NCBI GenBank assembly: GCA_015057435.1
Contig: SVEJ01000008.1
Coordinates: forward strand, 1-64,000
Length of the DNA stretch: 64,000 nucleotides
Source: Lachnospiraceae bacterium
GTDB taxonomy: Bacteria > Bacillota > Clostridia > Lachnospirales > Lachnospiraceae
Reading direction: 5' to 3'
Program-made: the position numbers and the translations under genes
Shown: in pieces, positions 1-7,218 of the stretch
Numbering within the stretch: position 1 is the stretch's first letter
Layout: each line of letters starts with the position of its first letter
Notes under the pieces: generated by a model
Seen by the model: the letters and a program-made list of their open reading frames with translations, nothing else
The model's database searches: none
What the model was told of the DNA's origin: nothing

Positions 1-20
1 AATGTGTTATAGTATTCATG

Positions 21-88
21 ACGGTTGAGGACCTTTCTATAATTGTTTTTTGTGGTGATTAACATTTTATAGTACTCAACCGTTTTTT
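21..88 (+). terminator. Possible terminator with a long loop upstream of rplJ
   Basis: A perfect 9-base inverted repeat (ACGGTTGAG at 21-29, CTCAACCGT at 75-83) is followed directly by a run of six T. The 45-base loop is long for an intrinsic terminator, so this could instead be a regulatory structure. It would end transcription from whatever lies left of the window, often rplA in this type of cluster. Confidence 0.4.
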
Positions 89-155
89 GTATATAGAAAA
101 GTCTCACATCAATTGTAACCCTACAATTTTTTAGATATTAATTGAAAGAAAACAC

Positions 156-184
156 TTGACACGCTTGGAGCAGTGTGATAGAGT
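156..184 (+). promoter_or_regulatory. Promoter of the rplJ-rplL operon
   Basis: TTGACA at 156-161 is a perfect -35 box. A 17-base spacer separates it from TAGAGT at 179-184, which is preceded by TGA (176-178) to make an extended -10. Transcription would start near 191, directly ahead of the L10 leader. Confidence 0.8.
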
Positions 185-189
185 AATCA

Positions 190-303
190 GCGATGAACTG
201 CCGAAGACAGTAGGTACCATTTGGTGTAAGCGTAGCGCCTACCGAGGAAGAATCGTATGAATGACGTTTCGCTCTATGTCTTTGGATATAGAGCTTTTCT
301 TTT
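190..303 (+). promoter_or_regulatory. Ribosomal protein L10 leader with attenuator hairpin
   Basis: The transcript leader carries the conserved look of bacterial L10 leaders: CCGAAGACAGTAGGT near 200-214 pairs across a variable loop with CCTACCGAGGAAG near 238-250. In this RNA family the L10(L12)4 complex binds its own mRNA to repress the operon. The leader ends in a hairpin (GCTCTAT at 271-277, ATAGAGC at 288-294) followed by a T tract at 295-303, so control here probably includes premature termination. The family call is from motif recognition; the attenuation mechanism is inference. Confidence 0.8.
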
Positions 304-353
304 ATAAGATTTTATCGCGCAGTCATTGAAATATATAAGGAGGCGCAATAACG

Positions 354-854
354 ATGGCAAAGATTGAATTAAAACAACCAATCGTTGAAGAGATTAAGGC
401 AAACCTTGATGGTGCACAGACAGCTGTAATCGTTGACTATCGTGGTCTTACTGTTGAGCAGGATACAAGACTTCGTAAGGAGATGAGAGAAGCTGGTGTT
501 ATTTACAAGGTTTATAAGAACACAATGGTACGTTTCGCTATTGATGGTACTGAGTTCGAAGCTTTAAAGGATGATTTGGAAGGACCTAACGCAATCGCTA
601 TTTCTAAGGACGATGCTACAGCACCTGCAAGAATTCTTGCTAAGTTTGCTAAGGATGCACCTGCATTAGAGATTAAGTCTGGTATTGTTGAAGGTACTTA
701 TTACGATGCAAATGGCATCAAGGCTATTTCAAGCATCCCTTCAAGAGAAGAATTGCTTTCAAAGTTACTTGGAAGCTTACAGTCACCAATTGCCAACTTT
801 GCAAGAGTGCTTAAGCAGATTGCAGAGAAGGATGGCGGTGCAGCAGAGGCATAA
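354..854 (+). CDS. rplJ: Large ribosomal subunit protein uL10
   Basis: Protein of 166 aa, the usual length for L10. It forms the base of the ribosomal stalk, binding 23S rRNA through its N-terminal domain and L7/L12 dimers through its C-terminal helix. The N-terminal region shows the family pattern (QPIVEEI, VDYRGLTV, YKVYKNTM) and the end has the helical LARVLKQI-type L12-binding segment in the form FARVLKQIAEK. The start at 354 is set by AAGGAGG at 337-343. It is the first gene after the L10 leader and is co-transcribed with rplL 117 bases downstream. The C-terminal product acts in trans on the leader in other bacteria. Confidence 0.97.
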   Translation: MAKIELKQPIVEEIKANLDGAQTAVIVDYRGLTVEQDTRLRKEMREAGVIYKVYKNTMVRFAIDGTEFEALKDDLEGPNAIAISKDDATAPARILAKFAKDAPALEIKSGIVEGTYYDANGIKAISSIPSREELLSKLLGSLQSPIANFARVLKQIAEKDGGAAEA

Positions 855-971
855 GAAGTATGACCTCGCTAATGAGTTGCTAAGTGCAGCTTAAGAGTCT
901 CGGTTTTGAGACAAGAATTTAGAAAACAAGATGTAAGACATCTAATATTAATTATTATGGAGGATTTAAAA

Positions 972-1340
972 ATGACTACTCAGGATTTTATCGAAGAGAT
1001 TAAGAAGTTAAGTGTTTTAGAGTTAAACGATTTAGTTAAGGCTTGTGAGGAAGAGTTCGGCGTATCTGCAGCAGCTGGTGTTGCAGTAGTAGCTGCTGGT
1101 GCTGTTGCTGGTGAAGCTGCAGCTGAGAAGGACGAGTTCGACGTTGAGTTGACAGAAGTTGGATCTGAAAAGGTTAAGGTTATCAAGGTTGTTCGTGAGG
1201 TAACTGGTTTAGGTCTTAAGGAAGCTAAGGAAGTTGTAGATGGCGCTCCTAAGGTTCTTAAAGAGGGTGCTTCTAAGGCTGAGGCTGAAGAGATTAAGGC
1301 TAAGTTAGAAGAAGTTGGCGCAAAGGTTACAATGAAGTAA
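972..1340 (+). CDS. rplL: Large ribosomal subunit protein bL12 (L7/L12)
   Basis: Protein of 122 aa with the three parts of L7/L12: an N-terminal dimerisation helix ([12 protein letters not shown]), an Ala/Gly/Val-rich flexible hinge around residues 36-53, and the C-terminal factor-binding domain with the hallmark [16 protein letters not shown]. It recruits translation GTPases to the stalk. An in-frame start exists upstream at 906, but the start at 972 has a GGAGG at 959-963 and matches the family. The 117-base gap after rplJ contains only a weak hairpin (GTCTC 897-901, GAGAC 908-912). In most bacteria rpoB follows at once; here a terminator follows and rpoB is about 27.8 kb away. Confidence 0.97.
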   Translation: MTTQDFIEEIKKLSVLELNDLVKACEEEFGVSAAAGVAVVAAGAVAGEAAAEKDEFDVELTEVGSEKVKVIKVVREVTGLGLKEAKEVVDGAPKVLKEGASKAEAEEIKAKLEEVGAKVTMK

Positions 1341-1361
1341 TCAATCCTTATAGAGATTTTA

Positions 1362-1393
1362 AGCTCCGGATATTTTTATCCGGAGCTTTTTTT
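1362..1393 (+). terminator. Intrinsic terminator after rplL
   Basis: An 11-base perfect stem (AGCTCCGGATA 1362-1372, TATCCGGAGCT 1377-1387) with a TTTT loop is followed by a T run to 1393. It closes the ribosomal protein operon. Confidence 0.93.
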
Positions 1394-1426
1394 GGCTCTT
1401 TTTTCTTATATATTATTTGCCTTTTG

Positions 1427-1435
1427 TGATACAAT
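1427..1435 (+). promoter_or_regulatory. Extended -10 promoter for the transglutaminase-like gene
   Basis: TGATACAAT at 1427-1435 is an extended -10; no good -35 box is seen 17 bases upstream. It lies 37 bases before the GTG start of the next gene. Confidence 0.5.
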
Positions 1436-1471
1436 AAAAATAATAAACAATTATGATAGGAGAAAACCAGA

Positions 1472-2998
1472 GTGAAAAAAATATGTATACTAATCATTTT
1501 CTTCGTTTTTCTTATCAGTTGCAAGGATGAAGTATTTGCCATCAACTTGGATGATAAAGTAGTTAATGGTGAATCTTTAGAAGAACGTGTGGTTTCCGCC
1601 ATAGAGAGAAGAGATAATTATATTGTCGTTGAAGACTTCAGTATTACAGAAGAGGATGTGTCACAATATTATGTAGAGATTTTGTATCGGCATCCCGAGT
1701 TGTTTTATGTGAGTAGGTCGATTCGTATTTTTCGGTTTCCTGATCGAAGCTACATATCTACTATACTGCCGGTTTATGAAGATGAGGAAAGTTACGGTGG
1801 AGATTGGTTCTTAGAAATGATGGATAAACCACTTGGTATGATAGATGACGATATGACTACGCTAGAAAAGATTTTGTTTGTGCATGATTATCTTTGTGCG
1901 AATCTGGAATATGGGAAAGATGATACATCTAAAAGAGAATACCATAGCATTGTAGGGGTTGTCACAGAAGGCAAGGTGGTGTGTGAAGGTTATTCGAAGG
2001 CGTTTCAATATTATATGAATCAATTGGAGATTCCTTGTCGTGTTGTTGTCGGAGATATGGAAGATGGAGAGGCGCATGCATGGAATCAGGTGCAGATAGA
2101 TGGCAGTTGGTATATGATTGATGTGACGCATGATGACCCTACACCGGATGCGTATGGAAGGGTGTGTCATACACATTTTTTGGTAAGTGCGGAACAGATA
2201 CCGGAAAGAACATGGGAACGGAACAAATATCACATATGCAATAGTAAGAAATATGAGAATGTATTTTGGAATAATGTGGAATCGCAGATGATATATCATG
2301 ATGGAGCGTGGTATTATGTAAGTACAGATGATAAGAATGGAATGAATCTGTATCGTCATGATTTTAAGAAACATTCACTAGACGAAAAAGGAGATGTTGT
2401 GCTTCCTTTGTCGGAAGAATGGATTGTGTTTGGGCGAAGGAATGCATATTGGATCGAAGATTGTGGGAGAATCGCACAGTTTGAAGATAAGATTATCTAC
2501 AACACGCCCAAGAAGATTATGCAATGTGATTTTAATGGAGAAAATGTAGTGTGTATTGCGGATGAAACGATGAATGACAAGTGGATTAGTGGTTTGAAAA
2601 TGTCCGGGGACCATTTATTGTATCAATTAAGAGCAGACTATGGATATGAAAAGGAACATGAAAAAATAACAGTTTCGATGAAGAGAAATCCGTTGTCTGT
2701 TGGTATGGTTTTTAAAGATAGCGAAAGTAACGCGTCTTATCAAGTGCTTCATTCTAGTTCTTCGGGAGGAACTGTATTGTATCGAAAAAGTCTTGTGCGC
2801 AATGTGCGCAAGCTTGTCATACCAAAGAGTGTTCGGTGTGATGGCAGGAACTATCGCGTTGTTTCTGTGGCAAAAAATGCGTTTCAAAATAATGAGAATA
2901 TATCGAAGGTTGTGTTGCCGTATATTATTCACAGGAAAATGAATCAACAAAAAAGAAGTTGTTTTAAGAAACGAAACAATGGGAAATTGGTTTTCTAG
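1472..2998 (+). CDS. Transglutaminase-like lipoprotein with truncated C-terminal module
   Basis: Protein of 508 aa starting at GTG, with AGGAGA at 1458-1463. The N-terminus has a hydrophobic stretch ending in LISC, a plausible lipobox with Cys17. Residues about 130-230 form a transglutaminase-like (papain-fold) core with Cys171 (VVCEGYSKAF), His202 (EAHAWNQV) and Asp217 (YMIDVTHDD) as the triad; surface members of this family are thought to act as peptidases or amidases. Residues about 265-400 look like DUF5050-type beta-propeller repeats. The end (about 425-485) matches the first third of the C-terminal module of the BspA-like proteins in this window, then runs into a basic tail without similarity, so the module seems cut short. 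Function beyond the fold is unknown. Confidence 0.75.
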   Translation: MKKICILIIFFVFLISCKDEVFAINLDDKVVNGESLEERVVSAIERRDNYIVVEDFSITEEDVSQYYVEILYRHPELFYVSRSIRIFRFPDRSYISTILPVYEDEESYGGDWFLEMMDKPLGMIDDDMTTLEKILFVHDYLCANLEYGKDDTSKREYHSIVGVVTEGKVVCEGYSKAFQYYMNQLEIPCRVVVGDMEDGEAHAWNQVQIDGSWYMIDVTHDDPTPDAYGRVCHTHFLVSAEQIPERTWERNKYHICNSKKYENVFWNNVESQMIYHDGAWYYVSTDDKNGMNLYRHDFKKHSLDEKGDVVLPLSEEWIVFGRRNAYWIEDCGRIAQFEDKIIYNTPKKIMQCDFNGENVVCIADETMNDKWISGLKMSGDHLLYQLRADYGYEKEHEKITVSMKRNPLSVGMVFKDSESNASYQVLHSSSSGGTVLYRKSLVRNVRKLVIPKSVRCDGRNYRVVSVAKNAFQNNENISKVVLPYIIHRKMNQQKRSCFKKRNNGKLVF

Positions 2999-3022
2999 AT
3001 GTTCTTAAAAGGAGGAAGATGG

Positions 3023-3568
3023 ATGGGAGAAAAGGTAGGATTTATTACAACATATACAGGAGATCATTTTTATCCGACCGAGCCGAAGATGGAGAATATC
3101 CACATTGAAGATATTGCGCATGCGCTTTCTTACATTTGTCGTGGAAATGGGCATGTGAAGAATTTTTTCTCCGTAGGTCAACACTGTGTGAATTGTGCAT
3201 TAGAAGCGATGGCGAGAGGGTATAGTAGAAGAGTATGTCTTGCATGTCTTTTGCATGACGCCGGAGAAGCCTATATGTCTGATGTGCCGCGTCCAATCAA
3301 GGTGGGAATGCCGCAGTACAGAGAGTGGGAGGATGCAGTCATTCGTATGGTCTATGAGAAGTATCTCGGTTCTGATTTGTCTGAGGAGGAAGCGAGGCTT
3401 GTAAAACTAGTGGATGATGATATGCTTTATTTTGATATGCAGGTATTGCTTGGATGGAAACAGGAAGAGAAACCGCCGGAGATGATGAGCATATTTTCAC
3501 AGGAATATGTGCCGTTTATAGAAGTGGAGGAACAGTATCTGGAGATATTCCGAGAGCTGTATGAATAA
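3023..3568 (+). CDS. HD-domain phosphohydrolase
   Basis: Protein of 181 aa with an HD metal-binding core: His54 (VGQHCVN), His78-Asp79 (CLLHDAGEAYMSD) and a later Asp (VDDDML). It is similar in layout to YfbR-like 5'-nucleotidases and other small HD hydrolases, but the substrate cannot be told. An in-frame ATG at 2999 overlaps the previous stop codon, but AAAAGGAGG at 3007-3015 lies 7 bases before the ATG at 3023, so I chose the latter. It is probably co-transcribed with the transglutaminase-like gene; a terminator follows. Confidence 0.75.
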   Translation: MGEKVGFITTYTGDHFYPTEPKMENIHIEDIAHALSYICRGNGHVKNFFSVGQHCVNCALEAMARGYSRRVCLACLLHDAGEAYMSDVPRPIKVGMPQYREWEDAVIRMVYEKYLGSDLSEEEARLVKLVDDDMLYFDMQVLLGWKQEEKPPEMMSIFSQEYVPFIEVEEQYLEIFRELYE

Positions 3569-3595
3569 AATTAGAATCGCAAATATACAAGAAAT

Positions 3596-3634
3596 AGACA
3601 TGTTTGTCGCTCAGCGACAGATATGTCTTTTTTT
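3596..3634 (+). terminator. Intrinsic terminator after the HD hydrolase gene
   Basis: Two-tier stem: AGACAT 3596-3601 with ATGTCT 3623-3628, and TGTCGC 3605-3610 with GCGACA 3614-3619, followed by a T run to 3634. Confidence 0.88.
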
Positions 3635-3644
3635 ATTGAAAAAT

Positions 3645-3679
3645 AAAACTTTTTGAGGATGCATCTCGTCAATTAAGTA
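3645..3679 (+). promoter_or_regulatory. ECF-type promoter element, copy 1
   Basis: AAAACTTTT at 3645-3653, GTC at 3668-3670 and GTA at 3677-3679. The same three blocks with identical spacing occur at 6554 and 11347. The layout resembles ECF sigma -35/-10 boxes (AACTTTT-like, then a GTC-type -10). This copy leads into a strong ribosome binding site and a gene start that is now broken. Confidence 0.6.
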
Positions 3680-3718
3680 AGAGGATAGAGACGTCTATCA
3701 AAAAAGGAGGTATCAATT

Positions 3719-3856
3719 ATGAATGGAGGATAGAGAGGATAATATTTTTAGATTTTTCTATATCAATTAAAAAAAGAAAGGGAAGAATATGTTGTTTCAA
3801 AAGAAGAGCTGGAGTATGTATATGAGGCAATTTTGCGTAAAATGGTGCCTGAGTAA
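3719..3856 (+). pseudogene. Relic of a gene behind ECF-type promoter copy 1
   Basis: AAGGAGG at 3704-3710 precedes an ATG at 3719, but the frame stops after four codons (MNGG, TAG at 3731-3733). In another frame, codons 3782-3853 read as a charged, coding-like fragment (EEYVVSKEELEYVYEAIL..., stop TAA 3854-3856) with no start of its own. The most natural reading is a deleted or frameshifted gene that kept its promoter, ribosome binding site and 3' end. The family of the lost gene is not recognisable. Confidence 0.4.
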
Positions 3857-3903
3857 ATGGATAATTGACACGGTCAGTTCGGTTAAAAAACTTAAAAAAG
3901 CTA

Positions 3904-3912
3904 TGCTATCAT
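3904..3912 (+). promoter_or_regulatory. Extended -10 promoter for the first HTH-kinase pair
   Basis: TGCTATCAT at 3904-3912 is an extended -10 with a 5/6 match to TATAAT. It lies about 60 bases before the ATG at 3974. A TTGACA at 3865-3870 is too far upstream to pair with it. Confidence 0.4.
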
Positions 3913-3973
3913 TTACTTGGTAAATTATGTCAAATTTTGCAAGATAGCAAAAGCAAAATATGAGGTGCAGTAT

Positions 3974-5068
3974 ATGGAGAAGATGACAACAGAGATATTA
4001 CACAATGAGCTATCGCAATGTAAGTATGATGAGGAATTACAGGCATATTTAAAGAATTATGAAGAATTTCGAATCAATTGGAAAGATTATATTAATGAGC
4101 AATTGATGATTACAGGGTTATCTTATAAAAAATTTGGGGATCGATGCGGATTCAGTAAGAACACAATCAAGAGTTGGTGTGAAGAAGGCGTAGTGCCGAG
4201 GAATAGAGACCAATATATCAAGCTAGGTTTTGGATTGGGAATGAATGAGCAGGAAGTCAATCATTTACTGACTGCTTATGGAGGATATCAGGCGCTTTAC
4301 TCGAAGGATATACATGATGCAATCTGCATTTTTTTCCTGAAGAAGCAGGAACAAAATGCAGGGGAGGTGTGTTATGGATATGAGATAGTGAAAGCCTGGC
4401 ACAAACAATATGCAACATGTGTCGGAAACCATGCGATTAGCATGCAGTACTACAAAGAGGTCGCAACAAAAGACTTAACAAAAGAGATTGCAATGAAGAA
4501 GAGCGAAAAGGAATTTCTTGAATATGTGGAGTGCAATAGAGATGTATTTTCTCATGTATATTCCAGGTTGATTATATTCATGGAAGACTGTATTCAGATC
4601 AGAATCAAAGAGTGTATGGAAGATTCTGTGAGGAAGGTTAGCGTGCATCAGCTGTTTCAAAGGAAACATTTGGATGGCAGTTTTGAAGTGGCATTTTCCA
4701 AGTTGAAAAGACATGGAATTGTACCGACAAGACAGCAGCTGATACAATTTGCAATTGCTATGAATATGACAAGAAATGAAATTGATTACATGTTGGGGTT
4801 AGCCAATATGAGCCCGTTATGTGTCAGAAATCGCGCAGAATGCATTCTCTTATACCTGTTGCAGCAATTTGAAAATAAGCATCCCGGTGTGGAATTAGAA
4901 AATGCATTTAAGATGGAACGCATTACAAGGAGTCCGGAGATTAGAAATCAGTTTCAGAAAGTGATTCGTCATTTTTACGACGAAGATGATATTGAATATG
5001 AAGAGGATGAACTTGATAATGAATTGGCTATTTTTGTCGAAGATGGCATGAAACGGTTATTAGGATAG
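3974..5068 (+). CDS. Double helix-turn-helix protein paired with a kinase (copy 1)
   Basis: Protein of 364 aa, probably cytoplasmic. Residues about 44-90 hold an XRE-like helix-turn-helix (GLSYKKFGDRCGFSKNTIKSW). A second, weaker HTH-like unit sits at about 225-280 (LKRHGIVPTRQQLIQFAIAMNM). The C-terminus is acidic. A frame-consistent TTG lies at 3917, but ATG 3974 with GAGGTG upstream aligns with the start of the paralogue at 24130 (MEKMTTEILHNEL against MKQVTTTVLYKEL), so I chose it. The kinase gene follows after 23 bases. The conserved HTH-then-kinase order in both copies suggests the HTH protein is a partner or substrate of the kinase. DNA binding is inferred from the fold only. Confidence 0.65.
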   Translation: MEKMTTEILHNELSQCKYDEELQAYLKNYEEFRINWKDYINEQLMITGLSYKKFGDRCGFSKNTIKSWCEEGVVPRNRDQYIKLGFGLGMNEQEVNHLLTAYGGYQALYSKDIHDAICIFFLKKQEQNAGEVCYGYEIVKAWHKQYATCVGNHAISMQYYKEVATKDLTKEIAMKKSEKEFLEYVECNRDVFSHVYSRLIIFMEDCIQIRIKECMEDSVRKVSVHQLFQRKHLDGSFEVAFSKLKRHGIVPTRQQLIQFAIAMNMTRNEIDYMLGLANMSPLCVRNRAECILLYLLQQFENKHPGVELENAFKMERITRSPEIRNQFQKVIRHFYDEDDIEYEEDELDNELAIFVEDGMKRLLG

Positions 5069-5091
5069 AGTACGAGAAGTAGGGAGAAACG

Positions 5092-6555
5092 ATGGAAAAG
5101 ATTCGTTTGCAGATATTGTTAAATGAAGATAAGCATTTGGGGGAACAGGAAATTGTCAAGATGGCAATAGAGCTTTTGACGCAAATGCAACGATTTCAAG
5201 AAATGCAACGACGTTTTTGTTTGTTAACTCCGAATACCATCAATGTTATTTTGAAACCATCTGTGTCTCACTATTCTTATGAATTATCAGATGACGTGGA
5301 ATTGTTAAGTGGAGAACCAATGCTTTATGGTCCGTGGATGGATGAGGCGATGGTAGAGGAGGCGGATGGTGTTACAACGGTGATGTATTCTCTGGGAATT
5401 GTCATGTATCAGCTTTTGAATGACAATAAGTTACCATTTGTGGAACTAGATACGACCTATAAGCAACGTATGGAAAAGATGAAACAACGACATTATAAGC
5501 AGTTACCGAAGCTTACCGGGTGTAATGATGGATTGTTGGATGTCATGCGTAGAGCTTGTCATTATGATAAGACGCAGCGTTATCAAAGGATTACGGATAT
5601 GTTAGATGACTTACAAAGTGTTGAAAAAGAACTTTTATTGAAGGAGAAACAAGCGGTGAAAAGCAAGCAGGCGATGCAGATGGGAAGCTTGTTACATGGA
5701 AGATATCAGATAAAACGTGTGATTGGTTCCGGTGGATTTGGAATTACATATGAAGCATGGGATGAGAAAATGTCGGTACATGTCGCAATCAAAGAATATT
5801 TGCCCAAAAGCATAGCAATTCGCTCGGCGAATAAAAAAGAGGTCAGCATCCTTACATATTCAGACAATATGGAGTATAGAAGAGGGTTAGAGAGATTTAT
5901 AGAAGAAGCCAAGACATTGGTTCAATTCAGTAGCAATCCGGTTGTTGTCAATGTGTTTGATTATTTTGAAGAGAATAATACAGCATACATTGTGATGGAA
6001 TATCTGGAAGGACATTCGTTGAGTTGTGAATTAAAGGAAAAGGGAATCTTTCCGGTTGAAAAAGGTGTTGTTCTTATGAAAACGCTTGCGTTATCTCTAG
6101 CGGCAATACATGAAAAAGGAATTGTGCATCGTGATATTAATCCGGATAATGTGTTTATCTGTCCGGACGGAACGGTAAGGCTTCTGGATTTTGGCGCTGC
6201 AAAGTATGTCAATCAAGACGGAAAAAGAAGTAAGACAGTAATTGTAACGCCACAATATGCACCGATTGAACAATTTCAACAAGACTCGCAGGTGAGCGCA
6301 AAGATGGATATCTATGCCTTGGGCGCCACGATGTACAAGGTGTTAACAGGAATTACACCACTGTCTGCAATCGATCGCGTAGGGGAGGATGGATTAATAT
6401 TGCCGAAAGAATGCATAGACGGTTTTGATTCTGATGTGCAAGGAATGTTGTTAAAGTGTATGGCCTTTGATGCGGCAAGGCGTTACGATACAATGATGGA
6501 TATTGTACAGGCATTGGAGAATATAGCAGCAAGAGAAAAAAATAAAAAAATATAA
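5092..6555 (+). CDS. Ser/Thr protein kinase with N-terminal C-lobe-only pseudokinase (copy 1)
   Basis: Protein of 487 aa in two parts. Residues about 200-480 are a full Hanks-type kinase: glycine loop GSGGFG (212-217), beta-3 Lys234 in VAIKEYLP, HRD motif with Asp348 (HRDINPDN, Asn in place of the usual Lys), and DFG with Asp366. Residues 1-180 resemble only a kinase C-lobe: MYSLGIVMYQLL matches helix F and the end (MRRACHYDKTQRYQ) matches the helix I/Arg region, with no glycine loop, HRD or DFG. That part is predicted catalytically dead and possibly regulatory. No membrane segment is seen, unlike the paralogue at 25241. The stop codon overlaps the first base block of an ECF-type promoter for the next operon. 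Confidence 0.8.
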   Translation: MEKIRLQILLNEDKHLGEQEIVKMAIELLTQMQRFQEMQRRFCLLTPNTINVILKPSVSHYSYELSDDVELLSGEPMLYGPWMDEAMVEEADGVTTVMYSLGIVMYQLLNDNKLPFVELDTTYKQRMEKMKQRHYKQLPKLTGCNDGLLDVMRRACHYDKTQRYQRITDMLDDLQSVEKELLLKEKQAVKSKQAMQMGSLLHGRYQIKRVIGSGGFGITYEAWDEKMSVHVAIKEYLPKSIAIRSANKKEVSILTYSDNMEYRRGLERFIEEAKTLVQFSSNPVVVNVFDYFEENNTAYIVMEYLEGHSLSCELKEKGIFPVEKGVVLMKTLALSLAAIHEKGIVHRDINPDNVFICPDGTVRLLDFGAAKYVNQDGKRSKTVIVTPQYAPIEQFQQDSQVSAKMDIYALGATMYKVLTGITPLSAIDRVGEDGLILPKECIDGFDSDVQGMLLKCMAFDAARRYDTMMDIVQALENIAAREKNKKI

Positions 6556-6588
6556 AACTTTTTTAAAACTCACCCTGTCCTAGTAGTA
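6554..6588 (+). promoter_or_regulatory. ECF-type promoter element, copy 2, ahead of the sigma-factor operon
   Basis: AAAACTTTT at 6554-6562, GTC at 6577-6579 and GTA at 6586-6588, with the same spacing as copies 1 and 3. Its position before the tethered sigma factor fits autoregulation, as is common for ECF factors. The leader then contains a small hairpin (GGCAA 6593-6597, TTGCC 6603-6607). Confidence 0.65.
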
Positions 6589-6695
6589 AAAGGGCAAGAA
6601 AATTGCCTAAAAAGAAAGGATAAGGGCGAAACGTCCGGGTGAGAATTATGATGAATGAATCAATGATGAACAATTTCGAGGAGGAGAATAACACA

Positions 6696-7160
6696 ATGAA
6701 AAAGCAGGAAGATACAGCCAAGAAGAAGGAAAAGTTTTTTGAGACATACAGTGAAGAAATGAATATTGATTATGTTGCAGAGCAGACAAAGCTTAAGAAA
6801 TCTTTAACAAGAATTAAGATAGGAATTGTTTTGGGTATTATATCAATCGTATTTTGGATTATCAATGCAGAAGTTGATGTTTCGATGGATTCAGTGACAG
6901 AAAACATAGCACTTTGGTCAGGTCTTATTGCTTACATAGTTGGAGGCAGCATACGTTGGGCGTTTAAATTTATAAAATTTGTATCCAAGGTAGCTTACTG
7001 GGTTACACCGGGTTTTTTTAGCGGCATTGTAGCAAGTATATTGATGTGTCTACCGGCACTTCTTGTAGTTATTTTAGTTCCGTTGATTTGCATTCTTCTA
7101 AACTATATTGAAACAAGAAGAAAATTATCTTATATCAACAAAGAATTGGCGTCGCAATAA
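6696..7160 (+). CDS. Small membrane protein upstream of the tethered sigma factor
   Basis: Protein of 154 aa with a charged, Lys-rich N-terminus (about 45 residues) and three hydrophobic segments (IKIGIVLGIISIVFWII, an IALWSGLIAYIVGG segment, and FFSGIVASILMCLPALLVVILVPL). Start at 6696 is supported by GAGGAGGAG at 6678-6686; in-frame starts at 6639 and 6648 are possible. No family is recognised. Its place as first gene of the sigma operon, 58 bases before the sigma gene, would suit an accessory or anti-sigma-like partner, but no anti-sigma motif is visible. Confidence 0.6.
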   Translation: MKKQEDTAKKKEKFFETYSEEMNIDYVAEQTKLKKSLTRIKIGIVLGIISIVFWIINAEVDVSMDSVTENIALWSGLIAYIVGGSIRWAFKFIKFVSKVAYWVTPGFFSGIVASILMCLPALLVVILVPLICILLNYIETRRKLSYINKELASQ

Positions 7161-7218
7161 AATAGCAATGTTTTGTGAGGACAGAAAGAATATTGAAAGG
7201 GCAGAGGAGAAAAATAAT

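Noticed and set aside
685-894. Plus-strand frame overlapping the end of rplJ
   Set aside because: Out-of-frame shadow of rplJ with no ribosome binding site.
3865-3870. TTGACA as -35 box for the first HTH-kinase pair
   Set aside because: The only good -10 (3907-3912) is 36 bases away, too far for a normal spacer.
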